A stretch of 64,000 bases of DNA from an uncultured Paracoccaceae bacterium (lineage in GTDB: Bacteria > Pseudomonadota > Alphaproteobacteria > Rhodobacterales > Rhodobacteraceae), in contig CANLVP010000003.1 in assembly GCA_947494675.1 (NCBI GenBank), forward strand, positions 62,001 to 126,000. The letters run 5' to 3'. Of this stretch, positions 1-9,360 are shown piece by piece (position 1 is the first letter of the stretch; the number at the start of each line of letters is the position of its first letter). The notes under the pieces are model-generated. The model was not told the DNA's origin and ran no database searches. It saw only the letters and a program-made list of their open reading frames with translations. The translations under genes were made by a program, and so were the position numbers.

Positions 1-900
1 GCGGGGCTAGACCATCTGGTGCGCCGGACCACCCCGGCACAGCCAGACCAAGAATTCCCCGTGGCCGACGCGCTATCAGTGGTGCTGGCCGTCACCCACT
101 TCGGCCTCCTTGGCATCGTGGTCTGGGGCCTGTCCCAGCCGCATCTGACCCCCTTGGGCAAGGTCGCGGTCTGGTATGCGGCAGGGCTCTATTTCGGACA
201 GGTCAGCAATTCCAACGCACATGAATTGATCCATAAGCCCACGAAACTACTGCACAAAATGGGGATGTGGGTCTATATTTCGCTGGCCTTTGGGCATCAC
301 ACCTCGGCCCATGTGCTGGTGCACCACCGCCATGTGGCAACGGGTGACGACCCGAATTCCGCGCGTCGCGGCGAAGGCTTCTACCGCTATGTCATGCGCG
401 CATGGTGGGGATCCTTTGTGGCAGGCTATCGGGCCGAGGCCGCGCGCCTCGCCCGCGTTGGCCGCGGCCCATTGCACCAGCCTTACGTCATCTACATTTC
501 TGGCGCCTTGTTGATGGTCGCGATCGCCGCTGGTCTGGGCGGCTGGCGCGGCGTTGTCGCCTACGCATCCGTCGCCGCCCTCGCGCAAATTCAGCTGCTG
601 CTCTCGGATTACGTGCAGCACTATGGTCTCGTCCGTCGTGCGCGTGACGATGGCAAACCAGAGCCCGTGAACGACCGGCACAGCTGGAATAGCCCGCATT
701 GGTATTCCTCGGCCATGATGTTGAACGCGCCCCGCCATTCTGACCATCACGCCCACCCCAGCCGCGCCTTTCCTGCGCTGACGCTGCCCGCTGCCAGCCC
801 CACACTGCCACGCGCAATCCCCGTCATGGCGACCGTGGCGCTCTTTCCCCCGCTTTGGCGCAAGGTGATGGATCCAAGGGTGGCAAAATGGTCCGACTGA
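1..900 (+). CDS. AlkB-type alkane 1-monooxygenase / fatty-acid desaturase-fold hydroxylase (5' partial)
   Basis: Membrane-bound non-haem diiron hydroxylase, expected to oxidise terminal methyl groups of alkanes or related hydrophobic compounds using rubredoxin-delivered electrons. The histidine boxes of the AlkB branch are visible (numbering from the GTG at 19): HELIHK at 68-73, HVLVHH at 98-103, QHYGL at 200-204 and RHSDHH at 239-244, between hydrophobic segments near 18-38, 46-62 and 155-195. The frame is open back to base 1, so the GTG at 19 is probably internal and the true N-terminus lies outside the window; full AlkB proteins are longer (about 340-400 residues). The stop overlaps the start of the next gene by 13 bases. 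No rubredoxin gene is seen here. The family is clear from the motifs; the substrate is not. Confidence 0.85.
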   Translation, partial: AGLDHLVRRTTPAQPDQEFPVADALSVVLAVTHFGLLGIVVWGLSQPHLTPLGKVAVWYAAGLYFGQVSNSNAHELIHKPTKLLHKMGMWVYISLAFGHHTSAHVLVHHRHVATGDDPNSARRGEGFYRYVMRAWWGSFVAGYRAEAARLARVGRGPLHQPYVIYISGALLMVAIAAGLGGWRGVVAYASVAALAQIQLLLSDYVQHYGLVRRARDDGKPEPVNDRHSWNSPHWYSSAMMLNAPRHSDHHAHPSRAFPALTLPAASPTLPRAIPVMATVALFPPLWRKVMDPRVAKWSD

Positions 901-1277
901 GCCTTCTTTTGGCGGTCCTCGCCGCCCCCGCAATTGCCGAAAACCCCATGAGTGGGAATGCCTTCGACGCCTATGCCACGGGGCGCACGCTGACGTTCGG
1001 ATTGCCCGACGGCACACGCTTTGGCGTTGAACAATATCTGCCGGATCGCCGGGTCATCTGGTCCCCGCGCGATGGCAGCTGCACCGACGGCACTTGGTAT
1101 GAGGATGGCACAAACATCTGTTTTCTTTACGAAAACGATCCTGTCCCAAAATGCTGGGACGTGTTTCGCACCCCCGACGGCATCCGCGCAGAATTTGCAG
1201 GCGAACCGGGTGGCACCGTGCTGTTCGAAGCGGTGGAAGACCCCGAGCCGCTCATCTGCGGCGATCTTTTTTCCTAG
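888..1277 (+). CDS. Small secreted protein of unknown function
   Basis: A 129-residue protein starting at the ATG inside the end of the AlkB gene. The in-frame start at 855 would bury the signal sequence, so 888 is preferred. Residues 1-17 form a short signal peptide ending in a PAIA-type cleavage site, so export to the periplasm is predicted. The mature part is rich in Trp, Tyr and Asp and has five cysteines (SCTDG, NICF, PKCW and ICGD contexts plus one more region), which may form disulfides. I do not recognise a named domain. The 13-base overlap suggests translational coupling to the AlkB gene. Its stop codon shares the palindromic CTAG with the stop of the convergent xseA. Confidence 0.7.
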   Translation: MVRLSLLLAVLAAPAIAENPMSGNAFDAYATGRTLTFGLPDGTRFGVEQYLPDRRVIWSPRDGSCTDGTWYEDGTNICFLYENDPVPKCWDVFRTPDGIRAEFAGEPGGTVLFEAVEDPEPLICGDLFS

Positions 1278-2785
1278 AAAAGACTGCCCTGATCCTCTGG
1301 CTCTGGCTTGCCCGGCTTCGCCTTGCCATTCAGCGCCAACCGTCCATCGGCAAATTCGACCTCGAGCGCCCGCGCAGACTTGGCCGCCGCGACACTGGTG
1401 ACGACTTCACCATCGCCCCGCACCACAGCATATCCCCGCTTGAGCGTTTCTTTATATCCCAAGGTCTCCCGCAATCGATCCAGCGCATCCAACCGCGTAA
1501 CCCGTTCGGCCTGCTGACGCCCTGCCCGGTCCGACAACCGCCGCAACAGCCCGTCAAAACGCTCTCGCGGACGGGTCACATCTGGTGCGCGCAGCTGCTG
1601 CTGATCATGGGCACGGCGGGCATCCGACACGCGCCGTTCAAGCGCTGGCAAAAGCCGCGCATTCAAATCATCAAGCCGCCGCTGATGATCCGCAATCGTG
1701 CGGCGCAGCATACCGGGACGCAAGGCCGCTTCGGACAATTGCACCCGCTTCTTGGACGCTGCTGCACGCAGGGCATTCGGCAGATTTTCCGCCACAAAAT
1801 CAAAGCGTTGGCGTGGGCCTTCCACCAAAGCTTCTACCTTCGGCAAAGCCCGACCCAAATCCCGCACCCGCTGCGCCCTCATATCCACGGCCCCTGTCAG
1901 GGCCCGCGTCAACCGCGCACCTTGCTGATCAGCCCAAGCCAAAAGTTCCATCCGCACCGGCACTGCGATTTCCGCCGCCGCTGTCGGCGTGGGCGCGCGC
2001 ATATCGCTAACAAAGTCGATCAATGTGGTGTCCGTTTCATGCCCCACGGCAGAGATCAGCGGGATCTCGGACGCCGCCGCCGCACGCGCGACCACCTCTT
2101 CGTTAAAGCCCCACAGGTCTTCGATTGACCCGCCACCGCGCGCGACGATCAGCAAATCGGGCCGTGGCAGCGCCCCACCCGGCGTCATGGCGTTGAACCC
2201 ATCAATCGCCCGCGCCACTTCGGGCGCACATTTCGCGCCTTGCACCGCAACCGGCCAGACCAGCACCTTGCGCGGGAAACGGTCACGCAAACGGTGTAAA
2301 ATATCGCGAATGACAGCCCCACTGGGCGAGGTTACGACGCCAATCACCTCTGGCAAAAACGGGATGGGTTGCTTGCGTTCCGTCGCAAAAAGCCCCTCAG
2401 CCGCCAATTGCGCCTTGCGCTTTTCCAGCATGGCCATCAGCGCACCGGCCCCGGCAGGTGCGATGTCTTCAATGACCATCTGGTATTTCGACTGCCCAGG
2501 GAAGGTCGTCAGCTTGCCGGTGGCGACAACCTCCATCCCCTCTTCCGGTTGCTGAGGCAGCGCCACGGCGCGACCCTTCCAGATCACGCCAGCCAGCACA
2601 CTGCGATCGTCCTTGAGATCGAGGTAAATATGCCCGGACCGAGGCCGCGACACGCGCCCGACCTCACCGCGCACGCGCACATGGCCAAACTCGCCCTCAA
2701 TCGACTTTTTGACTGCGCCCGAGATTTCCGAGACCGAAAATTCAGGCGCATTGCTGCCGTGTTGTTCGTCTTCAAAAAGGTCCAT
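1274..2785 (-). CDS. xseA: Exodeoxyribonuclease VII large subunit
   Basis: Catalytic large subunit of exonuclease VII, which with XseB degrades single-stranded DNA in both directions during mismatch repair and recombination. The 503-residue product has the N-terminal OB fold (about residues 12-110) followed by the Exonuc_VII_L catalytic region. Recognisable conserved stretches include [24 protein letters not shown] and SAVGHETD. The helical C-terminal half ends in a GSLF tail. The track ORF extends to 3205, but the family N-terminus (MDLFEDEQ) fixes the start at 2785; the extension is only an open frame antisense to purD. xseB is not in the window. It is divergent from purD with 70 bases between the starts. 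Confidence 0.95.
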   Translation of the reverse strand: MDLFEDEQHGSNAPEFSVSEISGAVKKSIEGEFGHVRVRGEVGRVSRPRSGHIYLDLKDDRSVLAGVIWKGRAVALPQQPEEGMEVVATGKLTTFPGQSKYQMVIEDIAPAGAGALMAMLEKRKAQLAAEGLFATERKQPIPFLPEVIGVVTSPSGAVIRDILHRLRDRFPRKVLVWPVAVQGAKCAPEVARAIDGFNAMTPGGALPRPDLLIVARGGGSIEDLWGFNEEVVARAAAASEIPLISAVGHETDTTLIDFVSDMRAPTPTAAAEIAVPVRMELLAWADQQGARLTRALTGAVDMRAQRVRDLGRALPKVEALVEGPRQRFDFVAENLPNALRAAASKKRVQLSEAALRPGMLRRTIADHQRRLDDLNARLLPALERRVSDARRAHDQQQLRAPDVTRPRERFDGLLRRLSDRAGRQQAERVTRLDALDRLRETLGYKETLKRGYAVVRGDGEVVTSVAAAKSARALEVEFADGRLALNGKAKPGKPEPEDQGSLF

Positions 2786-2855
2786 GGGCTGCTCTTGTGA
2801 TCTGATGGCGCTCACCCTAGAACGACCGCCAACAAAGGCCAAGCGGGGGTGCCAC

Positions 2856-4127
2856 ATGAATATCCTGATCCTGGGCAGCGGCGGGCGTGAACACAGCCTG
2901 GCTTGGGCCGTCAAGCAGAACCCGAAATGCGACCGCCTGATCGTGGCACCAGGCAATGCGGGGATCGCGGCCTTGGCCGAATGCGCCGATATCAACATTC
3001 TCGACGGGCAAGCGGTAGCGACGTTTGCCGAAGAAAATGCCGTGGACTTCGTAATTGTTGGGCCAGAAGCCCCCCTCGCCGCCGGTGTCGCCGACGTGCT
3101 GCGCGATGCCGGACTTTCCGTTTTCGGACCTACGGCGGCCGCTGCACAGCTGGAGGCATCGAAATCTTTCACAAAAGCGATCTGCGACGCGGCCAACGCC
3201 CCCACGGCGGCCTACGCACATTTCAGCCACGCTGATGACGCCCGCGACTACATCCGCACCCAAGGTGCCCCGATTGTCGTCAAGGCCGATGGCCTCGCGG
3301 CGGGCAAAGGCGTCGTGGTTGCGATGACAGAAGATGAAGCGCTCGCCGCCATCGACGACATGTTCGACGGCAGCTTTGGCGACGCCGGATCAGAGGTAGT
3401 GATCGAAGAGTTCATGACCGGCGAAGAGGCCTCATTCTTTGTCCTCTCAGATGGCGAAACGCTCCTGCCGCTTGGCACCGCCCAAGACCACAAGCGCGTC
3501 GGCGAAGGCGACACAGGTCCCAACACCGGCGGCATGGGCGCCTATTCCCCCGCGCCGGTGATGACCGACGCGGTGGTCGCCAAGACGATGGACGAAATCG
3601 TACGCCCCACCATGCACGCCATGGCCGCACGCGGTACACCCTTTCAAGGGGTGCTTTTTGTCGGCCTGATGATCGAAAACGGACAGCCGCGTCTGGTCGA
3701 ATACAACGTGCGCTTCGGCGACCCCGAATGCCAATGCCTGATGATGCGCCTCGGTGGTCAGGTACTGGACCTGCTGCAAGCCTGTGCCGAAGGGCGGCTG
3801 TCAGAACAGCAGGTCAATTGGGCCGATGATCATGCCTTGACCGTGGTGCTTGCCGCCGATGGCTACCCCGGTACTTATGAAAAAGGCAGCGTGATCAAGG
3901 GGCTAGAAACACTCCCCGAAGACAGCCATCACATGACTTTCCACGCAGGCACCGGCACAAAAGACGGCGCAACCGTGGCCACAGGTGGCCGGGTTCTGGC
4001 CGCAACCGGGCGCGGCGCATCACTGGCCGAGGCGCATGCCCGCGCCTATGCGCAAGCAGGCCAGATCGACTGGCCCGAAGGGTTTTTCCGCAAAGACATC
4101 GGATGGCGCGCCCTGCCCACGTCTTAA
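2856..4127 (+). CDS. purD: Phosphoribosylamine-glycine ligase (GAR synthetase)
   Basis: Second step of de novo purine synthesis: joins 5-phosphoribosylamine and glycine with ATP. The 423-residue length is typical. The N-terminal Rossmann-like motif GSGGREH (7-13) opens the protein, and the ATP-grasp domain contains [10 protein letters not shown], the metal-site region GEEASFF and [10 protein letters not shown]. The start at 2856 matches the family N-terminus; the track ORF beginning at 2709 includes 49 extra codons antisense to xseA. It is divergent from xseA and followed by a terminator-like hairpin, so it appears to be a single-gene unit. Confidence 0.96.
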   Translation: MNILILGSGGREHSLAWAVKQNPKCDRLIVAPGNAGIAALAECADINILDGQAVATFAEENAVDFVIVGPEAPLAAGVADVLRDAGLSVFGPTAAAAQLEASKSFTKAICDAANAPTAAYAHFSHADDARDYIRTQGAPIVVKADGLAAGKGVVVAMTEDEALAAIDDMFDGSFGDAGSEVVIEEFMTGEEASFFVLSDGETLLPLGTAQDHKRVGEGDTGPNTGGMGAYSPAPVMTDAVVAKTMDEIVRPTMHAMAARGTPFQGVLFVGLMIENGQPRLVEYNVRFGDPECQCLMMRLGGQVLDLLQACAEGRLSEQQVNWADDHALTVVLAADGYPGTYEKGSVIKGLETLPEDSHHMTFHAGTGTKDGATVATGGRVLAATGRGASLAEAHARAYAQAGQIDWPEGFFRKDIGWRALPTS

Positions 4128-4143
4128 CGACCGACACGAAATA

Positions 4144-4170
4144 GGGGCCGCAAACCTTGCGACCCCTTTT
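4144..4170 (+). terminator. Rho-independent terminator after purD
   Basis: A ten-base stem with one internal mismatch (ggggccgcaa / ttgcgacccc) and a three-base loop is followed directly by TTTT. It lies between the convergent purD and carD genes and fits as the purD terminator; the minus side lacks a T run. Confidence 0.7.
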
Positions 4171-4198
4171 CATTTTCCAAAGCTGATCGCAGCCCCGC

Positions 4199-4708
4199 TT
4201 ACGCCGCGCGCGATACCAATACGCTGTCGATCTCTTCGGCGGCGGCCACTTCGTCATTACCGGCAACCGCAGCAATTTCGCGGGTCAAACGCTCCAACGC
4301 AGCTTCATACAGCTGACGCTCGGAATAGCTCTGCTCGCGCTGATCGTCCTGACGGTGCAAATCACGGACGACTTCGGCAATGGCAATCAAATCACCAGAG
4401 TTGATCTTTTGCTCATATTCCTGCGCCCGGCGCGACCACATGGCCTTTTTGACCTTTGCCTTACCGCGCAAAGTTTTCATCGCATGGCTCACCACATCCG
4501 GCGTCGACAGCGCACGCATGCCCACATCCGTCGCCTTATGGGTCGGCACCCGCAGCGTCATCTTGTCCTTTTCGAACGCAATCACAAAAAGCTCGAGCTC
4601 GAAGCCTGCGACTTCTTGCGTCTCGATATTGACGATCTTGCCCACGCCATGCGCGGGGTAGACCACGAAGTCATTGGGCTGAAACTCTTTTTTCTTCGAC
4701 TTGCTCAT
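4199..4708 (-). CDS. carD: CarD-family transcriptional regulator
   Basis: A 169-residue RNA-polymerase-binding regulator. The N-terminal CarD/TRCF RNAP-interacting domain is recognisable from FVVYPAHGVGKIVNI (about residues 9-23), which binds the RNAP beta subunit, and the C-terminal helical DNA-binding region carries the MWSRRAQEY stretch typical of alphaproteobacterial CarD. CarD proteins stabilise open promoter complexes, often at rRNA promoters. The start at 4708 is chosen over the upstream ATG at 4738 because GAAAGG sits at the right spacing and the sequence MSKSKKKEF is family-like. fdxA lies 208 bases upstream on the same strand, a common pairing in this group, and an extended -10 promoter lies in that gap. 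Confidence 0.93.
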   Translation of the reverse strand: MSKSKKKEFQPNDFVVYPAHGVGKIVNIETQEVAGFELELFVIAFEKDKMTLRVPTHKATDVGMRALSTPDVVSHAMKTLRGKAKVKKAMWSRRAQEYEQKINSGDLIAIAEVVRDLHRQDDQREQSYSERQLYEAALERLTREIAAVAGNDEVAAAEEIDSVLVSRAA

Positions 4709-4826
4709 GGCAATCCTTTCAGGGTGATCCTGCCTCACGCGACAAAAAAACCGGCGGTGACATCGCGTCCCCGTCAGTTTTCAATTCTTGCAACCAGGTA
4801 TCAGATCTTGGGCATCATTGGGGGGT

Positions 4827-4845
4827 AGTATACCACAAATTTCAA
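4827..4845 (-). promoter_or_regulatory. Candidate promoter of carD (extended -10)
   Basis: On the minus strand TGGTATACT forms a TGn-extended -10 element about 120 bases upstream of the carD start. A TTGAAA lies only seven bases upstream, too close to act as its -35, so activity would rest on the extended -10. Confidence 0.4.
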
Positions 4846-4916
4846 GTTCTCGCCAGCCGGGGTGACTGCCAAGCAATATCTTTGAAATTCAGTGCGTTAG
4901 CAGAAAGACCTGCGAA

Positions 4917-5252
4917 TCAACCGCCTTCGCCCGCGGCTTCCGAAAACAGCTCCATCTTGCCTTCTTTGCCGTCCATCTCTTCGGCTGTCGGCAGCGGGTC
5001 TTTCTTGGTGATGATCACCGGCCACATCTCGGAATACTTGCGGTTGAACTCCACCCATTTTTCCATGTCCGGCTCTGTATCCGGGCGGATCGCGTCGGCG
5101 GGGCATTCGGGTTCGCAGACACCACAGTCGATACATTCATCGGGGTGAATCACCAGCATGTTCTCACCCTCATAGAAACAATCCACGGGGCAAACCTCGA
5201 CGCAGTCGGTGTATTTGCAGGCAATGCAGCTATCGTTGACGATATAGGTCAT
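4917..5252 (-). CDS. fdxA: Seven-iron (3Fe-4S/4Fe-4S) ferredoxin FdxA
   Basis: Soluble electron carrier of 111 residues. Cysteines 9, 17 and 50 fit the 3Fe-4S ligands, and 21, 40, 43 and 46 the 4Fe-4S ligands, in the contexts CVEVCPVDC and [11 protein letters not shown]. The acidic C-terminal tail after residue 60 is usual for this ferredoxin class. It is read in the same direction as, and 48 bases behind, the S4-domain gene and ahead of carD, so it could be part of the helicase-S4 transcript. The redox partner cannot be inferred from this context. Confidence 0.95.
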   Translation of the reverse strand: MTYIVNDSCIACKYTDCVEVCPVDCFYEGENMLVIHPDECIDCGVCEPECPADAIRPDTEPDMEKWVEFNRKYSEMWPVIITKKDPLPTAEEMDGKEGKMELFSEAAGEGG

Positions 5253-5300
5253 GGAAACATCCGTATTCTCTCGCGCGCCTTGCTAGGCCGAACGCACCGG

Positions 5301-5684
5301 TCATTCAAGCCCGAACGGACCCTCCCCCTTTGATCGGGACGCCATGTCACGCCGATCCTTCTTTGTCGGGCGACCTTTCCCGTCATAGCGCGGATTTGCA
5401 GGACGTTTGACCTTCTCTGGCGACATATCCTCGTACAGGGCCTGCGCTTCGGGGGCTGGCCCGCGTCTATCACCGCAAGCGAGGATTCGCACCACACGCA
5501 CGTCTTGCTGTTGGGTGAATGTCAGCACCATGCCCGGCCCCACCGCGCGGGCGGGTTTGCTAACCGGCGTGCCATCGACCCGCACCTTGCCCGCCGTCAC
5601 GACCCCAGCAGCAAGTGAGCGCGATTTGAAAAACCGCGCCTGCCACAGCCATTTATCAAGCCGGATTGTCGGCGTGTCGCTCAA
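5301..5684 (-). CDS. S4-domain RNA-binding protein (Hsp15-like)
   Basis: A 127-residue protein with an N-terminal S4 fold (about residues 7-65; IRLDKWLWQARFFKSR is the hallmark start) and a basic, disordered C-terminus. HslR/Hsp15 relatives bind stalled 50S subunits carrying a nascent chain. The start is a TTG that overlaps the helicase stop in the string TTGA, so translation is probably coupled to the helicase gene. No ATG exists nearby in frame. Helicase plus S4 protein is a frequent pair in alphaproteobacteria, which points to shared work on RNA or ribosomes. Confidence 0.88.
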   Translation of the reverse strand: MSDTPTIRLDKWLWQARFFKSRSLAAGVVTAGKVRVDGTPVSKPARAVGPGMVLTFTQQQDVRVVRILACGDRRGPAPEAQALYEDMSPEKVKRPANPRYDGKGRPTKKDRRDMASRSKGEGPFGLE

Positions 5685-8419
5685 TCGGTCTTAAAGCCCG
5701 ATAGGGCGGCGGCAAAAGGATTATCGGGATCGATCTTCTTCTCGGCCTTGGGCTTGGACGTGAACTTTTGCGGCTTGTCGCCACGCGGCCCGCCTTTGCC
5801 CTTCGGCTTACCCTTGCCGCGCGGTTTGTCACCGCCACGGTTCTGCGGACGCCCGCCCTGACGCTGCGCGCGACCACCCCAAGTGAAGGTATAGAACACC
5901 TCCATTTCGGGACCAGTGTCTGGCGCTTCCAAGGTCACCTCGGCCGGTGCCTCATCCGTTGGGACAACCACCTCTGCAGGCGTTTCCGCCGGAATTTCTA
6001 CAGGAGTTTCAACCGCTTCGGCCACTGCATCAACGGCCACGGCCTTGACCTTTTCACGTTCGCCCTTGTCGGCCTTATAGCCCAAACCGCCCATCAGATC
6101 GGCAAATTGGTCCAGCGTCATGCCTGTGATCGACAGCATATCGGCGTTGGCTTCAAACCCACCGCGCGAATCCTTGTCGCGCAACATATCGGCCAGCCGT
6201 TCCAGCATATCAATGCGGATCGCGCGTTCGCCCGCAGCGCGGTATCCGGCCATCGCGTAATAGCCAGGCGGCACGTCCTTGGCGGCAGGCACAGTGACCA
6301 GACCGGGGGGCGGGCTTTCGGGGAATTCAGCGAGCCCCTTAAAGAGCGACCAAAGCACCAGCCGCAGCCGTGTCGGCGCGGGTTTCAACAAGAGCGGCAT
6401 AAAGATCGTGAATTGACCAAAACGCACACCATGTTTGCGCAAGGCGCCACGGGCGTCCTGATCAAGCGCTTTCACCTCATCGGCGACCTCGCCACGTGGC
6501 ACAACGCCAAAACCTTCGGCCAACCGAAAGGCAAAGCCTTTGGCCGCACCGGTCAACGCCTCGTCATTCTTCAACGCCAAAAGCGGCTCAAACCCGGCGG
6601 CAACTTTGCGTTCGATGAAATGCTGCAAGCGACGCTGAACCTTAGCGGCCACATCCGGACCCGCCTCATCATCGACAAAGGCCACAACTTCCGGCTTCAG
6701 CGGATCAGCTCCTGCAGACAATTTGCCCACAGCCGCGTCGCCCCACATCAGGCCACCCTGCTCGGTGAAATCCATCTCGGGGTCAGGCGCGTTGTAGAAA
6801 CGGTCCGCCATCAAATGCCAATGCGGCACCAGCGCCGCCGTGGATGCCTGCCGCAGCGTCTTGGCTTCATCAGGGCTGCCCGCCTTATCCATGCGGAACC
6901 GGAACCCTTCCAGTTTGCCTACGAATTCACCCTCAACGGTCACTTCGCCTTTGTCGTTCACCTCGGCCACAAGGCTCTCCTTCTGCTTGAGCCGGCGAAG
7001 CAGAACTGATGTCCGCCGGTCCACAAATCTTTGCGTCAACGCGCCATGCAGCGCATCTGATAAACGGTCTTCTACAGCGCGCGTCTGGTCACGCCAATGC
7101 AATTCGTCACGTAACCAGCCCTTGCGCTGCGCCACGTAGGTCCATGTGCGGATATATGCCAATCGTTTCGACAGCGTGTCGATGTCACCATCCGTGCGAT
7201 CAATCCGCGCCACTTGCAGGGCAAACCAGTTCTCATCCACCTGCCCCGACTGATGTAAATCGGTGTATATCCGGGTGAGCAGGCTGGCATGTTCGCCGCG
7301 ACTGATGCCACGGAAATCCGGCACGCGGCAGACATCCCACAACAGCCGCACAGACGGGCCGTCCTTGGCACGCGCCGCGATCAGCTCATCCGCCGCAAGC
7401 GCCTTCAGCGCTGCCAGATCATCGCTTTCACGTACGCGGGTCAGCCACATGTCATCCGTGCGCGCCTCCAACGTCTGGATCAGCCGCTTGGGTGAGCCGA
7501 ACTGCAGATCGGTATTTCGCCATTGCAGCTTCTGAACCGGGCGAAACTTATGTTCGACAATCGCCGCGGCCACCGCATCATCCAACGCCGGCGCTTCACC
7601 AGTGACACCAAAGGTACCCGGCTCCATAAAGCGCCCCGCGCGGCCCGCAATCTGCCCCAGCTCTTCCGGAAACAGATGCCGCATCCGCACCCCGTCAAAC
7701 TTGGCGAGGGCCGAGAACGCCACGTGTTTGACGTCAAGATTCAGCCCCATGCCGATGGCATCCGTCGCCACAAGGTAATCGACATCGCCGTTTTGATACA
7801 TCTCCACCTGCGCATTGCGCGTGCGCGGGCTTAGCGCGCCCATCACCACCGCCGCACCACCCTTTTGGCGGCGTAGCAATTCAGCCATGGCATAGACATT
7901 TTCTACCGAAAACCCGACGATTGCCGCCCGGCTTGGCATCCGACTTAGCTTTTTCGAACCTGTGTAGGTCAGCGTGCTGAACCGGTCCCGATGCAAGAAC
8001 GCGACGCCCGGCACCATCGCGGCAATCGCGTCGCGCATCGTGTCAGCGCCCATAAAGAGCGTCTCATGCAGCCCCCGCGCATTCAGCAACCGGTCAGTAA
8101 AGACATGGCCGCGTTCCGCATCGGCGCAAAGCTGGATCTCATCCACCGCCAGAAAATCGCAACCCATGCCCTCCGGCATCGCCTCAACCGTGCAGACCCA
8201 ATAGGCCGCACGCGGCGGTACGATCCGCTCTTCGCCAGTGACCAAAGCCACGACACCGGGGCCACGCGCCGCGACAATCCGGTCGTAAACCTCACGCGCA
8301 AGCAACCGCAGCGGCAAGCCGATGACACCGGTGCGATAGCCCAGCATCCGCTCAATCGCGTAATGGGTCTTGCCCGTGTTCGTCGGCCCCAAAACGGCCG
8401 TAATACGCGAGGGTTGCAT
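5681..8419 (-). CDS. SUV3-like DEAD/DEAH-box helicase
   Basis: A 912-residue superfamily 2 helicase related to mitochondrial SUV3, which unwinds RNA (and DNA) in 3' decay. Walker A is the SUV3-type GPTNTGKT at residues 11-18, motif II is DEIQ, and the C-terminal RecA lobe has ATDAIGMGLNL and QIAGRAGR. A long middle and C-terminal region follows, then an Ala/Glu/Pro/Val-rich linker and a Lys/Gly/Arg-rich tail (repeated KGK, GGPRGDK), probably for nucleic-acid contact. The TPR gene lies 24 bases upstream and the S4 gene overlaps its stop. No PNPase or RNase gene is adjacent, so a degradosome role is inference from the family. Confidence 0.9.
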   Translation of the reverse strand: MQPSRITAVLGPTNTGKTHYAIERMLGYRTGVIGLPLRLLAREVYDRIVAARGPGVVALVTGEERIVPPRAAYWVCTVEAMPEGMGCDFLAVDEIQLCADAERGHVFTDRLLNARGLHETLFMGADTMRDAIAAMVPGVAFLHRDRFSTLTYTGSKKLSRMPSRAAIVGFSVENVYAMAELLRRQKGGAAVVMGALSPRTRNAQVEMYQNGDVDYLVATDAIGMGLNLDVKHVAFSALAKFDGVRMRHLFPEELGQIAGRAGRFMEPGTFGVTGEAPALDDAVAAAIVEHKFRPVQKLQWRNTDLQFGSPKRLIQTLEARTDDMWLTRVRESDDLAALKALAADELIAARAKDGPSVRLLWDVCRVPDFRGISRGEHASLLTRIYTDLHQSGQVDENWFALQVARIDRTDGDIDTLSKRLAYIRTWTYVAQRKGWLRDELHWRDQTRAVEDRLSDALHGALTQRFVDRRTSVLLRRLKQKESLVAEVNDKGEVTVEGEFVGKLEGFRFRMDKAGSPDEAKTLRQASTAALVPHWHLMADRFYNAPDPEMDFTEQGGLMWGDAAVGKLSAGADPLKPEVVAFVDDEAGPDVAAKVQRRLQHFIERKVAAGFEPLLALKNDEALTGAAKGFAFRLAEGFGVVPRGEVADEVKALDQDARGALRKHGVRFGQFTIFMPLLLKPAPTRLRLVLWSLFKGLAEFPESPPPGLVTVPAAKDVPPGYYAMAGYRAAGERAIRIDMLERLADMLRDKDSRGGFEANADMLSITGMTLDQFADLMGGLGYKADKGEREKVKAVAVDAVAEAVETPVEIPAETPAEVVVPTDEAPAEVTLEAPDTGPEMEVFYTFTWGGRAQRQGGRPQNRGGDKPRGKGKPKGKGGPRGDKPQKFTSKPKAEKKIDPDNPFAAALSGFKTD

Positions 8420-8443
8420 CAGGTCTTCCGTCTTGGCCGCCTG

Positions 8444-8995
8444 TTACAGCGACTGGCCTTCAAGCTGAATTTCCAGCCGCGCGACCGCATCGCCAACCCC
8501 TTCGGCATGGGGGTTCAGCGCCAGCACCTCACGGTAGACCTCAATCGCATCCGCGGGCCGCTCCAATTCTTCCAGAATGATCGCAAGCCCCCGCAACGCG
8601 CCAAAGTGGCGCGGGTTCAGCCGCAGCGCCTGCCGGATATCCTCCAATGCGGGCCCAATCATGCCCGACAGGTAATAAGCGGTGGCCCGCCCGTTATACC
8701 CTTCGGCAAAGGCCGGATCATGGTCCACCAGCGCGCTGAAATGCTCAAGTGCGGCCTGGATGTCCCCATCCTCAAGCGCATCCTCGCCGCGCCGCAACAG
8801 CAAATCCATCGACGCTGACCCGCTCCTGCTCCAAACCGTGTTGATCTGACCTTCCAGCCGACCCGCCTCTTCCGGGGTCGCGTCGGCCAGTTCATCGAAC
8901 AACCGGTCAAGGTCCGCATCCTGCGCCCAAACAGGTGACGTAAACGTCAAAAGTGCCGTGACGGAAAAATTGATGATGGCGGTGCGGCTTGTCAT
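8444..8995 (-). CDS. Tetratricopeptide-repeat protein, exported
   Basis: A 183-residue protein with a signal peptide of about 24 residues ending in VWA-QD. After an acidic helical stretch come about three TPR units (near residues 63-95, 97-130 and 131-165), recognisable by the spaced A-L-E-x-x-x-A and P-x-x-A pattern. TPRs mediate protein-protein contact, here presumably in the periplasm. The start at 8995 precedes the signal peptide; the track ORF adds 14 unsupported residues. It is the first gene of the minus-strand run leading into the helicase, but its exported location makes a direct link to the helicase doubtful. Confidence 0.8.
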   Translation of the reverse strand: MTSRTAIINFSVTALLTFTSPVWAQDADLDRLFDELADATPEEAGRLEGQINTVWSRSGSASMDLLLRRGEDALEDGDIQAALEHFSALVDHDPAFAEGYNGRATAYYLSGMIGPALEDIRQALRLNPRHFGALRGLAIILEELERPADAIEVYREVLALNPHAEGVGDAVARLEIQLEGQSL

Positions 8996-9067
8996 ATGTT
9001 GAATGTAGCGTATCACACAGCCGATGCCAGTAGGCACAGGTCACAATCCACTGAAAAGGACAGCTTC

Positions 9068-9355
9068 ATGAGCGATGTCATCACCAAAGCCGTAGCCACC
9101 CTGAACGAAAAAATCGACGGTGGCTTTGACGGCACCGCGAAATTCCACATCGAAGGCGAAGGCAGCATTATCATCGACAAAGACGGCGCACGTGCAGGCG
9201 ACGACGATGCAGACGTGACCCTGACCGCCTCAACCGACACATTTCAGGCGATCATGTCCGGCGAGCAAAACCCAACAGCTGCCTATATGACCGGCAAACT
9301 GACGCTCGACGGCGACATGGGTGCCGCCATGCGTCTGGCTGGCCTGCTGGGTTAA
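9068..9355 (+). CDS. SCP2 sterol-binding-domain protein
   Basis: A 95-residue single-domain protein of the SCP2 fold, which holds lipids or acyl chains in a hydrophobic tunnel. Recognisable features are the central FHIEGEGSIIID strand region, an Asp-rich turn, and a C-terminal AYMTGKLTLDGDMGAAMRL stretch that closely follows the SCP2 consensus (GKLKxxGDxxxAxxL). The start at 9068 is preceded by AAAGGA. The next gene, an alpha/beta hydrolase, begins five bases after the stop, so the two are probably co-transcribed and may act on the same lipid. Confidence 0.88.
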   Translation: MSDVITKAVATLNEKIDGGFDGTAKFHIEGEGSIIIDKDGARAGDDDADVTLTASTDTFQAIMSGEQNPTAAYMTGKLTLDGDMGAAMRLAGLLG

Positions 9356-9360
9356 ACCAA

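Noticed and set aside
2786-3205. N-terminal extension of xseA in the ORF track
   Set aside because: Runs antisense through the purD start and lacks homology to the family N-terminus.
5768-7009. 413-codon plus-strand ORF
   Set aside because: Antisense to the SUV3-like helicase; composition typical of a shadow frame.
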